Source: a virus
Direction: 5' to 3' (one strand)
DNA length: 36,805 nucleotides
Virus record (IMG/VR): IMGVR_UViG_3300033571_012350
Location: 1 to 36,805 of that record
Below the pieces are notes generated by a model. It had not been told where the DNA came from and ran no database searches. It saw nothing but the letters and a program-made list of their open reading frames with translations. Each line of letters starts with the position of its first letter. Position 1 is the stretch's first letter. The position numbers and the translations under genes were made by a program. This document shows positions 24,439 through 30,527 of the stretch, piece after piece.

Positions 24439-24645
24439 ATGGAATTAGTTATTAAAAACAATTACAACATCAAACGCAAATATGAAGACGGTACAACAAC
24501 TTACCACGTAGGTATTTATTTAGGTACAGATAGCGCATCAGGTAAACATGTGTTCATATGTAAAAACACAGACAACAGTACATATTATATTTCAGTGGAG
24601 AAAGAGGAATTGGAGAATAAAACGGTGGAGATAAAAGCCGCATAA
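24439..24645 (+). CDS. Small beta-rich protein of unknown function
   Basis: 68 aa, alternating strands (LVIKNNYNIKRKYEDGTTTY ... VGIYLGTDSASGKHVFICKN). Starts at GCAGGTTATG, the usual signature; an ATG three codons earlier is in frame but less likely. No known family. Confidence 0.6.
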   Translation: MELVIKNNYNIKRKYEDGTTTYHVGIYLGTDSASGKHVFICKNTDNSTYYISVEKEELENKTVEIKAA

Positions 24646-24652
24646 AAATAAC

Positions 24653-24722
24653 ACGCGGAGGGAAACCGCGCCATAAAAACCGCGCGGGGGGAGGTTTGGG
24701 AGAGGAAAACATGCGCCTCCCA
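24653..24722 (+). promoter_or_regulatory. Set of competing GC-rich hairpins
   Basis: CGCGG (24654-24658) can pair with CCGCG (24666-24670), while CCGCGC (24666-24671) can instead pair with GCGCGG (24682-24687). A further GGGAGG / CCTCCC pair (24689-24694 / 24716-24721) follows. The first two are mutually exclusive, an arrangement seen in attenuators, but no regulator or leader peptide is visible. Confidence 0.35.
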
Positions 24723-24770
24723 CCCGCGGAAGTGCACGATTGGATGACCCGGGTAGGGTAGTTATATTTA
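24712..24770 (+). repeat. Promoter-hairpin module, copy 2
   Basis: Second copy of the module at 24353: CCTCCCACCCGCGG, AGTGCACGAT, TGACCCGGGT and the -7 element. The hairpin is partly decayed here (CGGAAGTGCAC for CGGGAGTGCGC). Confidence 0.6.
24744..24770 (+). promoter_or_regulatory. Phage promoter before the second small membrane gene
   Basis: ATGACC and TATATTTA in 19-nt phase. The downstream leader contains GGAAGTTAAAAAAATTAAA, which recurs after the next gene. Confidence 0.65.
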
Positions 24771-24777
24771 ATATATA

Positions 24778-24933
24778 GGAAGTTAAAAAAATTAAATAAA
24801 AAATTATGGCAGTATTAGCATTTTTATTAGTAGTAAACATGGTGTTTATTATACTTAGTTATAACAATTTAAGTAACAAGATTGATGAATTAAAAAATAA
24901 AGATAATTAAATAAGGAAGTTAAAAAAATTAAA
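24778..24933 (+). repeat. Direct repeat flanking a small gene
   Basis: GGAAGTTAAAAAAATTAAA occurs at 24778-24796 and again at 24915-24933, on either side of the 34-aa gene. This could be the footprint of a small duplication or insertion that carried the gene. Confidence 0.5.
24806..24910 (+). CDS. Small membrane protein, copy B
   Basis: 34 aa: MAVLAFLLVVNMVFIILSYN then a charged tail (KIDELKNKDN). The N-terminus matches copy A at 22164, with the helix and tail shortened. Downstream of a promoter but with a weak start context (AAATTATG). Its end runs straight into the repeat and the structured RNA region. Confidence 0.5.
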   Translation: MAVLAFLLVVNMVFIILSYNNLSNKIDELKNKDN

Positions 24934-25022
24934 CCGAGGTGAGTCTGCCATTAATAGAAATAGTCGGTTATAATTCCTTAATAATAAAACGGTTATCATA
25001 TTGCAATAGTATATGATGTAAT

Positions 25023-25080
25023 AGGTTAAGCTGCTCCGGTGGTCCGGATAGTGAGTGAGTAACAACCGCGGACTTAACCT
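25023..25080 (+). ncRNA. Long-stem hairpin upstream of the tRNA-like element
   Basis: AGGTTAAG (25023-25030) pairs perfectly with CTTAACCT (25073-25080). Inside, TCCG (25043-25046) can pair with CGGA (25069-25072), leaving a purine-rich loop. Just upstream AACCGA / TCGGTT (24932-24937 / 24964-24969) and CATAT / ATATG also pair. No open frame or start signal supports coding here. Confidence 0.4.
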
Positions 25081-25093
25081 CCCAATGATATAT

Positions 25094-25225
25094 AGTCAGG
25101 TGGCGGAAATACAGTAGCGGTATAATAAAATATGAGTAGGGCGACAATCTGAGATATTTTAAAACCTGCAAAAGATAGGAAACCAAGTGAAGCTAATGTA
25201 ACAGGTTCGATTCCTGTCCTGACTA
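25094..25225 (+). ncRNA. tRNA-like RNA with unexplained insert
   Basis: The 5' AGTCAGG (25094-25100) pairs over all 7 bp with CCTGACT (25218-25224). Directly before the 3' strand is a complete T arm, ACAGG-TTCGATT-CCTGT, and a discriminator A follows, exactly as in a tRNA with no encoded CCA. The 5' strand continues TGGCGGAA, like class II tRNAs. But the middle is 100 nt and shows no normal D and anticodon arms; it contains an 8-bp AT-rich hairpin (TAAAATAT / ATATTTTA, 25126-25161). It may be an intron-bearing or decayed tRNA, or a tRNA-mimicking RNA. Confidence 0.45.
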
Positions 25226-25231
25226 CAGCAA

Positions 25232-25253
25232 AAACTAATTGGCCTAGTTTCTT
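25232..25253 (+). terminator. Weak hairpin after the tRNA-like element
   Basis: AAACTA / TAGTTT around ATTGGCC, followed by CTTTA. Placed six bases after the discriminator position; could end or process the RNA. AT-rich stem, so low confidence. Confidence 0.35.
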
Positions 25254-25316
25254 TACCCCGGATGGGATGAGTTTTAAAAGCCATTATTGATAGTATTTAT
25301 ATTAAAAATTAAAATT

Positions 25317-25466
25317 ATGAAAACAACACGTGGTATTAAATTTAGCTATAAATTTGGCTACATTAGTAAAAGTAATTATAGGCACTTTCCTATACTATAT
25401 TTCGCACATGGTGTAGATGGATTTACATTTTGTGTATTAGGATTAAGTACAACAATTAAACTATAA
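25317..25466 (+). CDS. Small basic protein of unknown function
   Basis: 49 aa (MKTTRGIKFSYKFGYISKSN ... HGVDGFTFCVLGL), beta-rich and basic. Its leader (TAGTATTTATATTAAAAATT) resembles the others but has no matching -33 element in phase. Start context AAAATTATG. Confidence 0.5.
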   Translation: MKTTRGIKFSYKFGYISKSNYRHFPILYFAHGVDGFTFCVLGLSTTIKL

Positions 25467-25470
25467 TACA

Positions 25471-25719
25471 ATGGATGAACTAACTCAATACCTAAACGAA
25501 ATTAAAGCGGAACTACAGGAACTATATACTAACCTGGATGATGAACTGCGTAATACAGATAACCAGCAATTAATAGAGGATAGCTATCATAACGTGACCT
25601 CTAAATTGGAATCGGCTATATCGGAACTCGACTCGTTAATAGCTGATGTCGATGGTGGAATTTACAATGATGCGTTAGATTTAAATAACGACGACGAGTT
25701 GTTAGAGGTGCAAGATTAA
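25471..25719 (+). CDS. Acidic coiled-coil protein
   Basis: 82 aa, heptad-rich (YLNEIKAELQELYTNLDDEL; YHNVTSKLESAISELDSLIA) with an Asp-rich tail. Codons are less AT-biased (CTG, GCG, TCG, GTC) than neighbours, like the 23888 gene. Unknown function. Confidence 0.6.
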   Translation: MDELTQYLNEIKAELQELYTNLDDELRNTDNQQLIEDSYHNVTSKLESAISELDSLIADVDGGIYNDALDLNNDDELLEVQD

Positions 25720-25843
25720 AAAGGCTAAAGGGGGGTAAAAAAAGATCCCGGGCCTTAGAGGTTCAAGGATGTTAGAGGCCCCCCGGTAATAGAGGTCCAT
25801 CGACGTGAGTGGTTGACCCGTAAAAAGATGATATGTGTTCTCC
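25720..25843 (+). other. Non-coding GC-rich stretch with short repeats and pairing
   Basis: GGGGGG (25730-25735) can pair with CCCCCC (25779-25784), enclosing GGCCT / AGGCC (25751-25755 / 25776-25780) as an alternative. A TTAGAGG heptamer recurs before, inside and (as AATAGAGG) after this block. TTGACC lies at 25813-25818, but the base pattern 19 nt on (TATGTGTT) is a poor -7 element. Likely structured RNA or regulatory DNA. Confidence 0.4.
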
Positions 25844-25861
25844 GATCGAAAACGATCTTTT
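25844..25861 (+). terminator. Short terminator hairpin
   Basis: GATCG-AAAA-CGATC followed by TTTT: a perfect 5-bp stem with a GAAAAC-type loop and a U run. Would end transcripts entering from the upstream structured region. Confidence 0.5.
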
Positions 25862-25899
25862 GCGTCGATGGCATATATACGTATATAATATTTAATACT

Positions 25900-25998
25900 A
25901 TGAATGAAGTAGATCACATATGTCCTGTTTGTTGTACTCCTATCAATAAAGATAAGGAATGTCCCAAATGTTTATTAGATAGACACCAGCTCAAATAG
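25900..25998 (+). CDS. Zinc-ribbon microprotein
   Basis: 32 aa: ICPVCC near residue 7 and CPKC near residue 21, a CxxC...CxxC zinc ribbon and little else. I place the start at the Met directly before EVDHICPVC; a longer upstream frame runs through the terminator hairpin. The compact, Cys-conserving sequence argues for a real gene. Confidence 0.5.
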   Translation: MNEVDHICPVCCTPINKDKECPKCLLDRHQLK

Positions 25999-26049
25999 CT
26001 GCTCTATAAACCGCGAATTACCCATTTGCGCACAAGTTATCGGGATCGC

Positions 26050-26074
26050 AAGAAGAGTTTCTTATAGATTTTTT
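26050..26074 (+). terminator. Possible terminator after the zinc-ribbon microprotein
   Basis: AAGAA-GAGT-TTCTT then ATAGATTTTTT. Weak stem, good U run. Confidence 0.4.
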
Positions 26075-26104
26075 AATACGGATGATATATATACATATCG
26101 TTGG

Positions 26105-26131
26105 TTGACCCGGGCTGCCTTAGTATCTTTA
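26105..26131 (+). promoter_or_regulatory. Phage promoter before a 139-aa gene
   Basis: TTGACC and TATCTTTA in 19-nt phase with CCCGGG after the -33 element; TATATAAG / AAAAAATAAG leader and AATAAAGGTTATG follow. Confidence 0.75.
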
Positions 26132-26161
26132 TTATATAAGAAAAAATAAGAAATAAAGGTT

Positions 26162-26581
26162 ATGAAAAAAGTAATAAACACAACAAAGATCAACACAGTA
26201 GAATTTATTAAAGGTCGTAAAGGTAAATTTAGAACAATTGTTAAAACTCAGTCCGGTATGTTAACTTGTGTTGATGTTGATCCACGTTATAATGAGTACT
26301 ACTCAAACAATCCATCAGCTGTATTAGGTAGTTATAAAAAAGGTGCTTTACAGACTGTTGAGTTTAAAGCAGAAGATAGTAATGTTTGGTTGAATGTTTT
26401 TGCTCGTAATGGTAAAAAGGTTATCATGATTGATGAGGATATGTTATTAGGTTTGGAGGTTGGTGTTATCAATCAGTTATATTTTAACACCAATTTGTAT
26501 AGCCAGGAACAATATAAAGCAGTTAATGCTAAAACATGGGCTTCAAAAGCGTTTGTTATGAATGAAGAAGTTGCGGTTTAA
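26162..26581 (+). CDS. Protein of unknown function, probably well expressed
   Basis: 139 aa, beta-rich (VEFIKGRKGKFRTIVKTQSG; NVWLNVFARNGKKVIMIDED). No known family. It has a good promoter and start signature, CGT/GGT codons, and a palindromic GCGGTT-T-AACCGC at its stop that may terminate transcription; all point to strong expression. Its stop lies in the next promoter. Confidence 0.65.
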   Translation: MKKVINTTKINTVEFIKGRKGKFRTIVKTQSGMLTCVDVDPRYNEYYSNNPSAVLGSYKKGALQTVEFKAEDSNVWLNVFARNGKKVIMIDEDMLLGLEVGVINQLYFNTNLYSQEQYKAVNAKTWASKAFVMNEEVAV

Positions 26582-26604
26582 CCGCGACTAGTTTGTTATA
26601 TTTA
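26578..26604 (+). promoter_or_regulatory. Phage promoter before a 62-aa gene
   Basis: TTAACC and TATATTTA in 19-nt phase. The -33 element overlaps the GCGGTT-T-AACCGC palindrome (26573-26585), a third case of promoter and hairpin sharing sequence. Confidence 0.6.
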
Positions 26605-26633
26605 AATATATTAAAAATTTAAAAATTAAGGTT

Positions 26634-26822
26634 ATGAAAATAGAATTAACAAATGAACAAGTATCAATATTAAATATGGCTATATTAACAAGAGCCAGAT
26701 TAATAGAGAATTTATTACACACTTGGAAGACAGGTGTTATAACTGGAGAAACTGACTATTTGGTTGAAGTGTATAGTAAAGAGTTAAAGTCAGTAAATGA
26801 ACTTGGTTTAATTATTAAATAA
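26634..26822 (+). CDS. Small helical protein of unknown function
   Basis: 62 aa (IELTNEQVSILNMAILTRAR ... YLVEVYSKELKSVNELGLI), helical, no motif. Start at TTAAGGTTATG. Confidence 0.6.
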   Translation: MKIELTNEQVSILNMAILTRARLIENLLHTWKTGVITGETDYLVEVYSKELKSVNELGLIIK

Positions 26823-26828
26823 AAGGTT

Positions 26829-27056
26829 ATGAAAACGCAATTATCAAAAATCAAAGTAAACAGTAAATACGAGTTCAACGTTGTTGAAAATTTAGGAGGA
26901 GGTTCTGGTTCACAATATTGGTTTAATGTTAAAGGTATGGTTAAAGAGATCAATGCCGAGTTCATTAGAGTAATTACACTTGAAAATTTATTAGAGGGTA
27001 ATAAACGCTCAATCAAATTAAATAACAGAAGTATCACCGGAATTGAAGCAATTTAA
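26829..27056 (+). CDS. Small beta-rich protein of unknown function
   Basis: 75 aa. SKIKVNSKYEFNVVENLGGG, then SQYWFNVKGMVKEINAEF and RVITLENLLEGNKRSIKLNN suggest a small SH3- or OB-like barrel. Start at AAAAGGTTATG. No named family. Confidence 0.6.
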   Translation: MKTQLSKIKVNSKYEFNVVENLGGGSGSQYWFNVKGMVKEINAEFIRVITLENLLEGNKRSIKLNNRSITGIEAI

Positions 27057-27059
27057 ATT

Positions 27060-27230
27060 ATGGAAAAATTAGGATTAATATTAGCGATTATTACATTACC
27101 CCAATCATTATTTTTTACTTTTGCTAATTTGACTGGGTCATTGTTTTTGAAATTTTTATTCAGGTTGTTGGGTTTTGGTGGAGCGGGTTATTCAATTATT
27201 TATATTTTAAAATATTTTGCAATTATTTAA
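27060..27230 (+). CDS. Small two-helix membrane protein
   Basis: 56 aa: EKLGLILAIITLPQSLFFTF and FLFRLLGFGGAGYSIIYILK form two hydrophobic helices joined by a short polar turn. Starts 3 nt after the previous stop. A holin-like architecture is possible but there is no direct evidence. Confidence 0.55.
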   Translation: MEKLGLILAIITLPQSLFFTFANLTGSLFLKFLFRLLGFGGAGYSIIYILKYFAII

Positions 27231-27231
27231 T

Positions 27232-27462
27232 ATGATAAACTGGATAAACATTAAAGACGAATTACCACCAGTTGGGGAACAAGTATTAACATATGGTGGA
27301 TGGGGAATAGTAATGGATGAAAGATGTAATATGGCCCCTGGAGATGAAATATGGTTTAAGGGAAATCGAGATGATTATAACACCGAAGTAACACATTGGG
27401 CATTAATTAACTTACCAATGGATAATCCAATGGCTGATTTATACAATATAACACATACATAA
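27232..27462 (+). CDS. DUF551-like small protein
   Basis: 76 aa. INWINIKDELPPVGEQVLTY at the start and the ending VTHWALINLPMD match the DUF551 pattern (W-I-x-V-x-D-x-L-P ... V-T-H-W-x-x-L-P), a small phage and prophage family of unknown function. I take the Met just before INWI; an earlier in-frame ATG overlaps the previous gene. Confidence 0.78.
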   Translation: MINWINIKDELPPVGEQVLTYGGWGIVMDERCNMAPGDEIWFKGNRDDYNTEVTHWALINLPMDNPMADLYNITHT

Positions 27463-27517
27463 TATATTTGTATATATAGAGGAAGGGTGTGGTGGTTCGA
27501 ACTCGAAAGGGTTTTAA

Positions 27518-27544
27518 TTGACCTCGACTCCTTAGTTATATTTA
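27518..27544 (+). promoter_or_regulatory. Phage promoter before a 61-aa gene
   Basis: TTGACC and TATATTTA in 19-nt phase, standard leader, although the start context here is AAAAGACATG. Confidence 0.75.
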
Positions 27545-27567
27545 ATTATATTAAAGATTAAAAAGAC

Positions 27568-27753
27568 ATGGAAAATTTAGTTGAAAGAATTATTGAGTTG
27601 CAAAAGAAAGCGAATGATCAAATTGATAATTACTCTGAGATCTCTGATGATTTAGCTTATGAGTTAGAACAAGCGTATGATTTACTTACGCCTGAACAAG
27701 AGGATGAGTTAATTAGACGTAGTAATGAAATACATGGTTGGTTAATTAATTAA
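27568..27753 (+). CDS. Small acidic helical protein
   Basis: 61 aa (NLVERIIELQKKANDQIDNY; AYELEQAYDLLTPEQEDELI), two or three amphipathic helices. Unknown function. Confidence 0.6.
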   Translation: MENLVERIIELQKKANDQIDNYSEISDDLAYELEQAYDLLTPEQEDELIRRSNEIHGWLIN

Positions 27754-27774
27754 ATAAAAAAAAAAATAAAGATT

Positions 27775-27966
27775 ATGGTATTAAGTAAAATTGAAAAATC
27801 TGTATTTGAACAGATTAATAAACAATTAAATGAAAAGATTAATGATTCTATTTTAGAAAAATTTGATGATTTTTATGATGATGATTGTGAATTTAGATTA
27901 GAATTAATTGATGAATTAATTAGTTTATTAGAAAAGGAAAAACAAATGATTAAAGATTTGTTATAA
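27775..27966 (+). CDS. Small acidic helical protein
   Basis: 63 aa with an Asp-rich centre (EKFDDFYDDDCEFRLELIDE). Unknown function. It ends 8 nt before the tRNA gene, so the two are likely in one transcript. Confidence 0.6.
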   Translation: MVLSKIEKSVFEQINKQLNEKINDSILEKFDDFYDDDCEFRLELIDELISLLEKEKQMIKDLL

Positions 27967-27974
27967 TAAACACC

Positions 27975-28048
27975 GGACCCTTAGCTCAGTTGGTTAGAGC
28001 AACAGACTCATAATCTGTGGGTCGCTGGTTCGAGCCCAGCAGGGTCCA
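27975..28048 (+). tRNA. tRNA with CAU anticodon (probably Ile2, possibly Met)
   Basis: Complete cloverleaf: acceptor GGACCCT / AGGGTCC, D stem GCTC / GAGC, anticodon stem ACAGA / TCTGT with loop CTCATAA (anticodon 28009-28011), T stem GCTGG / CCAGC with loop TTCGAGC, discriminator A, no encoded CCA. The GGTCGCTGGTTC ... CCAGCAGGG part resembles bacterial tRNA-Ile2, which reads AUA after lysidine modification, more than elongator tRNA-Met. The window is rich in ATA codons, which would make that useful. Confidence 0.92.
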
Positions 28049-28061
28049 CTAAAGAATTAAT

Positions 28062-28289
28062 ATGACAGTACAAGAATTAATTACTCAATTACAACAATTA
28101 GATCCTAACATAAGAGTATTCAGACATGGATATGAAGGAGGATACCATGATGTAAGTTATATATCACCTGAAGAAGAAATAGCATTAAATGTTAATGACT
28201 CTTGGTATTTTGGATCTCATGAGAAAGTAAGAGAACTTGATAAAGAGCAATTAGAAGGTAAAACAATAGTTAAAGGTATCATAATATGA
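28062..28289 (+). CDS. Small phage protein of unknown function
   Basis: 75 aa. MTVQELITQLQQLDPNIRVF then GYEGGYHDV is a pattern of small phage proteins (TVxELIxxLQxLDPxxxVxxxGYEGG). Function unknown. ATGA overlap with the next gene. Confidence 0.7.
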   Translation: MTVQELITQLQQLDPNIRVFRHGYEGGYHDVSYISPEEEIALNVNDSWYFGSHEKVRELDKEQLEGKTIVKGIII

Positions 28290-28483
28290 TATTACAATTA
28301 AATCCTATGATCCCTGTTTATCGATTAAGTGATGGAATGGAGGGTTATGCTTTTTTAGTAATTGATTATTCTCAAGAACATAACTTATTATTTACTTGTG
28401 CTATGGATAATGGTGAGATTTGGACTTTGAATAATAAGGAAATTAGATTTTGTAAAAACATATCATTAGATAGAAAAATATGA
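28286..28483 (+). CDS. Small phage protein of unknown function
   Basis: 65 aa. LNPMIPVYRLSDGMEGYAFL, VIDYSQEHNLLFTCAMDNGE and WTLNNKEIR match a small family common in phages (P-I-P-V ... VIDYGxEHxLxW ... G-x-x-W-T-xxNxxIR). Function unknown. ATGA overlap with the next gene. Confidence 0.7.
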   Translation: MILQLNPMIPVYRLSDGMEGYAFLVIDYSQEHNLLFTCAMDNGEIWTLNNKEIRFCKNISLDRKI

Positions 28484-28650
28484 TTATAATAATGCAACGC
28501 ACATTGGAGTATTTCTCCACTATAGCCGCCAATAAAAACGCTAACCCAACTGACTTAGAATTTATTGCTAAGGCGTGGGAAGGAGTAGGACCGGATAATA
28601 TGCGGGAGACTGAGTGTGGGATAAAATATGTTAAAAAAGAGGAATTATGA
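28480..28650 (+). CDS. Small protein of unknown function
   Basis: 56 aa (MIIIMQRTLEYFSTIAANKN ... FIAKAWEGVGPDNMRETECG), overlaps both neighbours as ATGA. No motif. A second Met five residues in is an alternative start. Confidence 0.55.
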   Translation: MIIIMQRTLEYFSTIAANKNANPTDLEFIAKAWEGVGPDNMRETECGIKYVKKEEL

Positions 28651-28985
28651 GATTAGTATACGGAATGCTTATTGGAGCTTTAGCTCAAGCGTTAACATTT
28701 TTTCAATTACAAGGACAATTTAGATTTAAGTGGATGCAAGATCATCAACTTGTTATAGCATTATTGGGCGTTCCTATCTCTTATCTATTTTTAACCTCTG
28801 TTAAATACATGGTGTCTGCTTATGATGGACAGTTATGGCCTTCAAGGTTAATTGGATACGGGGTAGGAGTGACCGTTTTTATTTTAATGTCTAAACTTTG
28901 GTTTGGGGAAGCAATAACCACTAAAACATTAGTTTGTTTAGGCTTATCAATATCAATTATATTAATCCAGTTATTTTGGAAATAA
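28647..28985 (+). CDS. Four-helix membrane protein
   Basis: 112 aa with four hydrophobic segments (YGMLIGALAQALTFFQL; LVIALLGVPISYLFLT; LIGYGVGVTVFILMSKL; LVCLGLSISIILIQLFW). The layout is like the small multidrug-resistance/EamA-type half unit, but no conserved Glu is seen in the first helix, so I leave the function open. Its stop abuts the next promoter. Confidence 0.65.
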   Translation: MRLVYGMLIGALAQALTFFQLQGQFRFKWMQDHQLVIALLGVPISYLFLTSVKYMVSAYDGQLWPSRLIGYGVGVTVFILMSKLWFGEAITTKTLVCLGLSISIILIQLFWK

Positions 28986-29011
28986 TGACCTAGGTTAGTT
29001 TGTTATATTTA
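28985..29011 (+). promoter_or_regulatory. Phage promoter of the RNA-repair cassette
   Basis: ATGACC and TATATTTA in 19-nt phase, then the standard leader and AATAAAGGTTATG. It is the only promoter seen before the five following genes. Confidence 0.75.
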
Positions 29012-29033
29012 ATTATATTAAGAAATAAAGGTT

Positions 29034-29702
29034 ATGAAAATAAAATTAGAAAAAGGCCAAAAGCTATTCTTTACTTCAGACACACATTATAATCACAAAA
29101 ACATTTGTAGAGGAGTTACTAATTGGAGAACTCAAGATGGAGAAATTCCTGTTGACCAAACAAGAGATTTTCAAACATTAGAACATATGAATGATGCCAT
29201 TGTTGATAACATCAATAGACTTGTTATGCAGGATGATATCTTAATTCACTTAGGTGACTGGTCATTTGGGGGTTTTGAATCAATTAAAGAATTTAGAGAT
29301 AGAATAATTTGTCGTAACATTTATCTAGCTTATGGAAACCATGATCATCATATCCAGAATAATAGACAAAATATTCAAGATATTTTTACTCAAACTTTCC
29401 AATATGAAGTCTTAACTGTGTATAACCATAAAGGTGAAAATAAAGTTGAGTTTGTAGTTGATCATTATCCACTATGTAGTTGGCATGATATGAATAATGG
29501 AAGATATCATTTATTTGGTCATGTTCATTTACCTAAAAATAAGAAAATAATGAGTGGAAGATCAATGGATGTAGGGATGGATGGAAATGCTTTAACACCT
29601 TACTCAATGGAGGAAGTAATTAGTTTACTAAAAACTAGGCCTATTAAAGCAAATATATTACCTTCCGACCACCACGAAGAAAGATTAAAAGGAGAACAAT
29701 AA
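29034..29702 (+). CDS. Calcineurin-like metallophosphoesterase
   Basis: 222 aa. The di-metal motifs are in order: SDTHYNH with D16, H18 and H21; HLGDWSFGG; YGNHDHH; VDHYPL; and the final FGHVHLP. It hydrolyses phosphodiesters or phosphomonoesters. Being the first gene of an operon with a kinase, a cREC protein and an RNA ligase, it is a candidate for opening 2',3'-cyclic phosphates or removing phosphates from broken RNA ends. The residues after about 200 form a basic/acidic tail. One nt before the next gene. Confidence 0.9.
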   Translation: MKIKLEKGQKLFFTSDTHYNHKNICRGVTNWRTQDGEIPVDQTRDFQTLEHMNDAIVDNINRLVMQDDILIHLGDWSFGGFESIKEFRDRIICRNIYLAYGNHDHHIQNNRQNIQDIFTQTFQYEVLTVYNHKGENKVEFVVDHYPLCSWHDMNNGRYHLFGHVHLPKNKKIMSGRSMDVGMDGNALTPYSMEEVISLLKTRPIKANILPSDHHEERLKGEQ

Positions 29703-29703
29703 T

Positions 29704-30147
29704 ATGGGAAATACTAGATATAGAATTTATTTAGATGATGTACGCACACCATTAAGTCCAAATAATGAATGGATTCATGGGATTGAAGAATGGACTGTTG
29801 TAAGAAATTATGATGAGTTTGTAGCCAAAGTAAATGAGGTTGGTTTAGAAAATATTGATGTTATTTCATTAGACCATGATTTAGGAGATAGTGCTATGGC
29901 TGAATGGCATAAAAATGTATATCATAACTACGAATTAAATTATAATAATATTACTGAGAAGACAGGATATGATTGTGCTAAATGGTTAGTAGAACAATGG
30001 ATGGAAGGAAAACCAGTTGTTGATGTTTATACACATTCAGCAAATGCAATTGGTAGTGCTAATATTATGGGTTATATTAATAATTACAGACATATAAATA
30101 GATTACCTCAAAACTGTGTTAGAGTACAAATAGAACATACTGTATGA
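29704..30147 (+). CDS. Cyclic-phosphate-processing receiver-like protein (cREC)
   Basis: 147 aa. YLDDVRTP near residue 10, VISLDHDLGDS near residue 58, TGYDCAKWLVEQW, and VYTHSANAIGSANIMGYI are the signature of the cREC family, a receiver-like domain proposed from genome context to act on cyclic-phosphate RNA ends. The proposed biochemistry of the family is inference from neighbours, not seen here. It overlaps the kinase start by 4 nt and sits in exactly the expected RNA-repair context. Confidence 0.85.
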   Translation: MGNTRYRIYLDDVRTPLSPNNEWIHGIEEWTVVRNYDEFVAKVNEVGLENIDVISLDHDLGDSAMAEWHKNVYHNYELNYNNITEKTGYDCAKWLVEQWMEGKPVVDVYTHSANAIGSANIMGYINNYRHINRLPQNCVRVQIEHTV

Positions 30148-30527
30148 AAGAATTAATATTATTAAGAGGATTACCGGGTAGTGGTAAATCAACATTAGCA
30201 AAATCAATAGGTAGAATAACAGCTGAAGCTGATCAATATTTTATGGAAGATGATGAATATAAATTTGATGCTTCTAAATTAAAAGATGCACACCTTTGGT
30301 GTCAAAGTATAGTTGATTCATATATGAGAAATGACTTTGAAAGAGTAATTGTATCAAATACGTTTACAACTGAGAGAGAAATGAAGCCTTATTTTGAGAT
30401 GGCTGAGAAGTATGGTTATAGAGTACATTCATTAATTGTAGAGAACAGACATGGTGGTATAAACCAACATAATGTACCAGATGAAACCTTAATTAAAATG
30501 AAAAATCGATTCAATATAAAGTTATGA
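30144..30527 (+). CDS. P-loop polynucleotide-kinase-like protein
   Basis: 127 aa. GLPGSGKST at residues 9-17 is the Walker A loop; EADQYF follows; VSNTFTTEREMKPYFEMA and a lid-like VENRHGGINQHNVPDE segment match the PNK-like AAA/zeta-toxin kinase group. The kinase would phosphorylate 5'-OH ends, matching the RNA ligase downstream. It lacks the phosphatase half of T4 Pnkp, which here could be supplied by the two preceding genes. Confidence 0.85.
   Translation: MKELILLRGLPGSGKSTLAKSIGRITAEADQYFMEDDEYKFDASKLKDAHLWCQSIVDSYMRNDFERVIVSNTFTTEREMKPYFEMAEKYGYRVHSLIVENRHGGINQHNVPDETLIKMKNRFNIKL

Noticed and set aside
24252-24455. 67-codon + strand frame across the GC-rich gap
   Set aside because: Runs through two hairpins and a promoter, no start signature, no family resemblance, and overlaps the better start at 24439.
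24968-25186. Reverse-strand frame across the structured RNA region
   Set aside because: No start signal, and it covers pairing segments that better explain the sequence.
24932-25225. Group I intron or tmRNA explanation for the tRNA-like region
   Set aside because: GATATATAGTC resembles a group I P7 strand and GACT lies upstream, but the spacing leaves no room for P3 and P8. tmRNA is excluded by the lack of its conserved 5' end and of an Ala-rich tag. I therefore left the element unclassified.
27463-27470. TATATTTG, a perfect host-like -7 box
   Set aside because: No TTG or TGACC lies at the right distance upstream and it is followed only by non-coding sequence before another good promoter.
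27486-27512. Second tRNA near GGTTCGAACTC
   Set aside because: The T-loop-like heptamer is present but flanking bases do not form a T stem and there is no acceptor stem.
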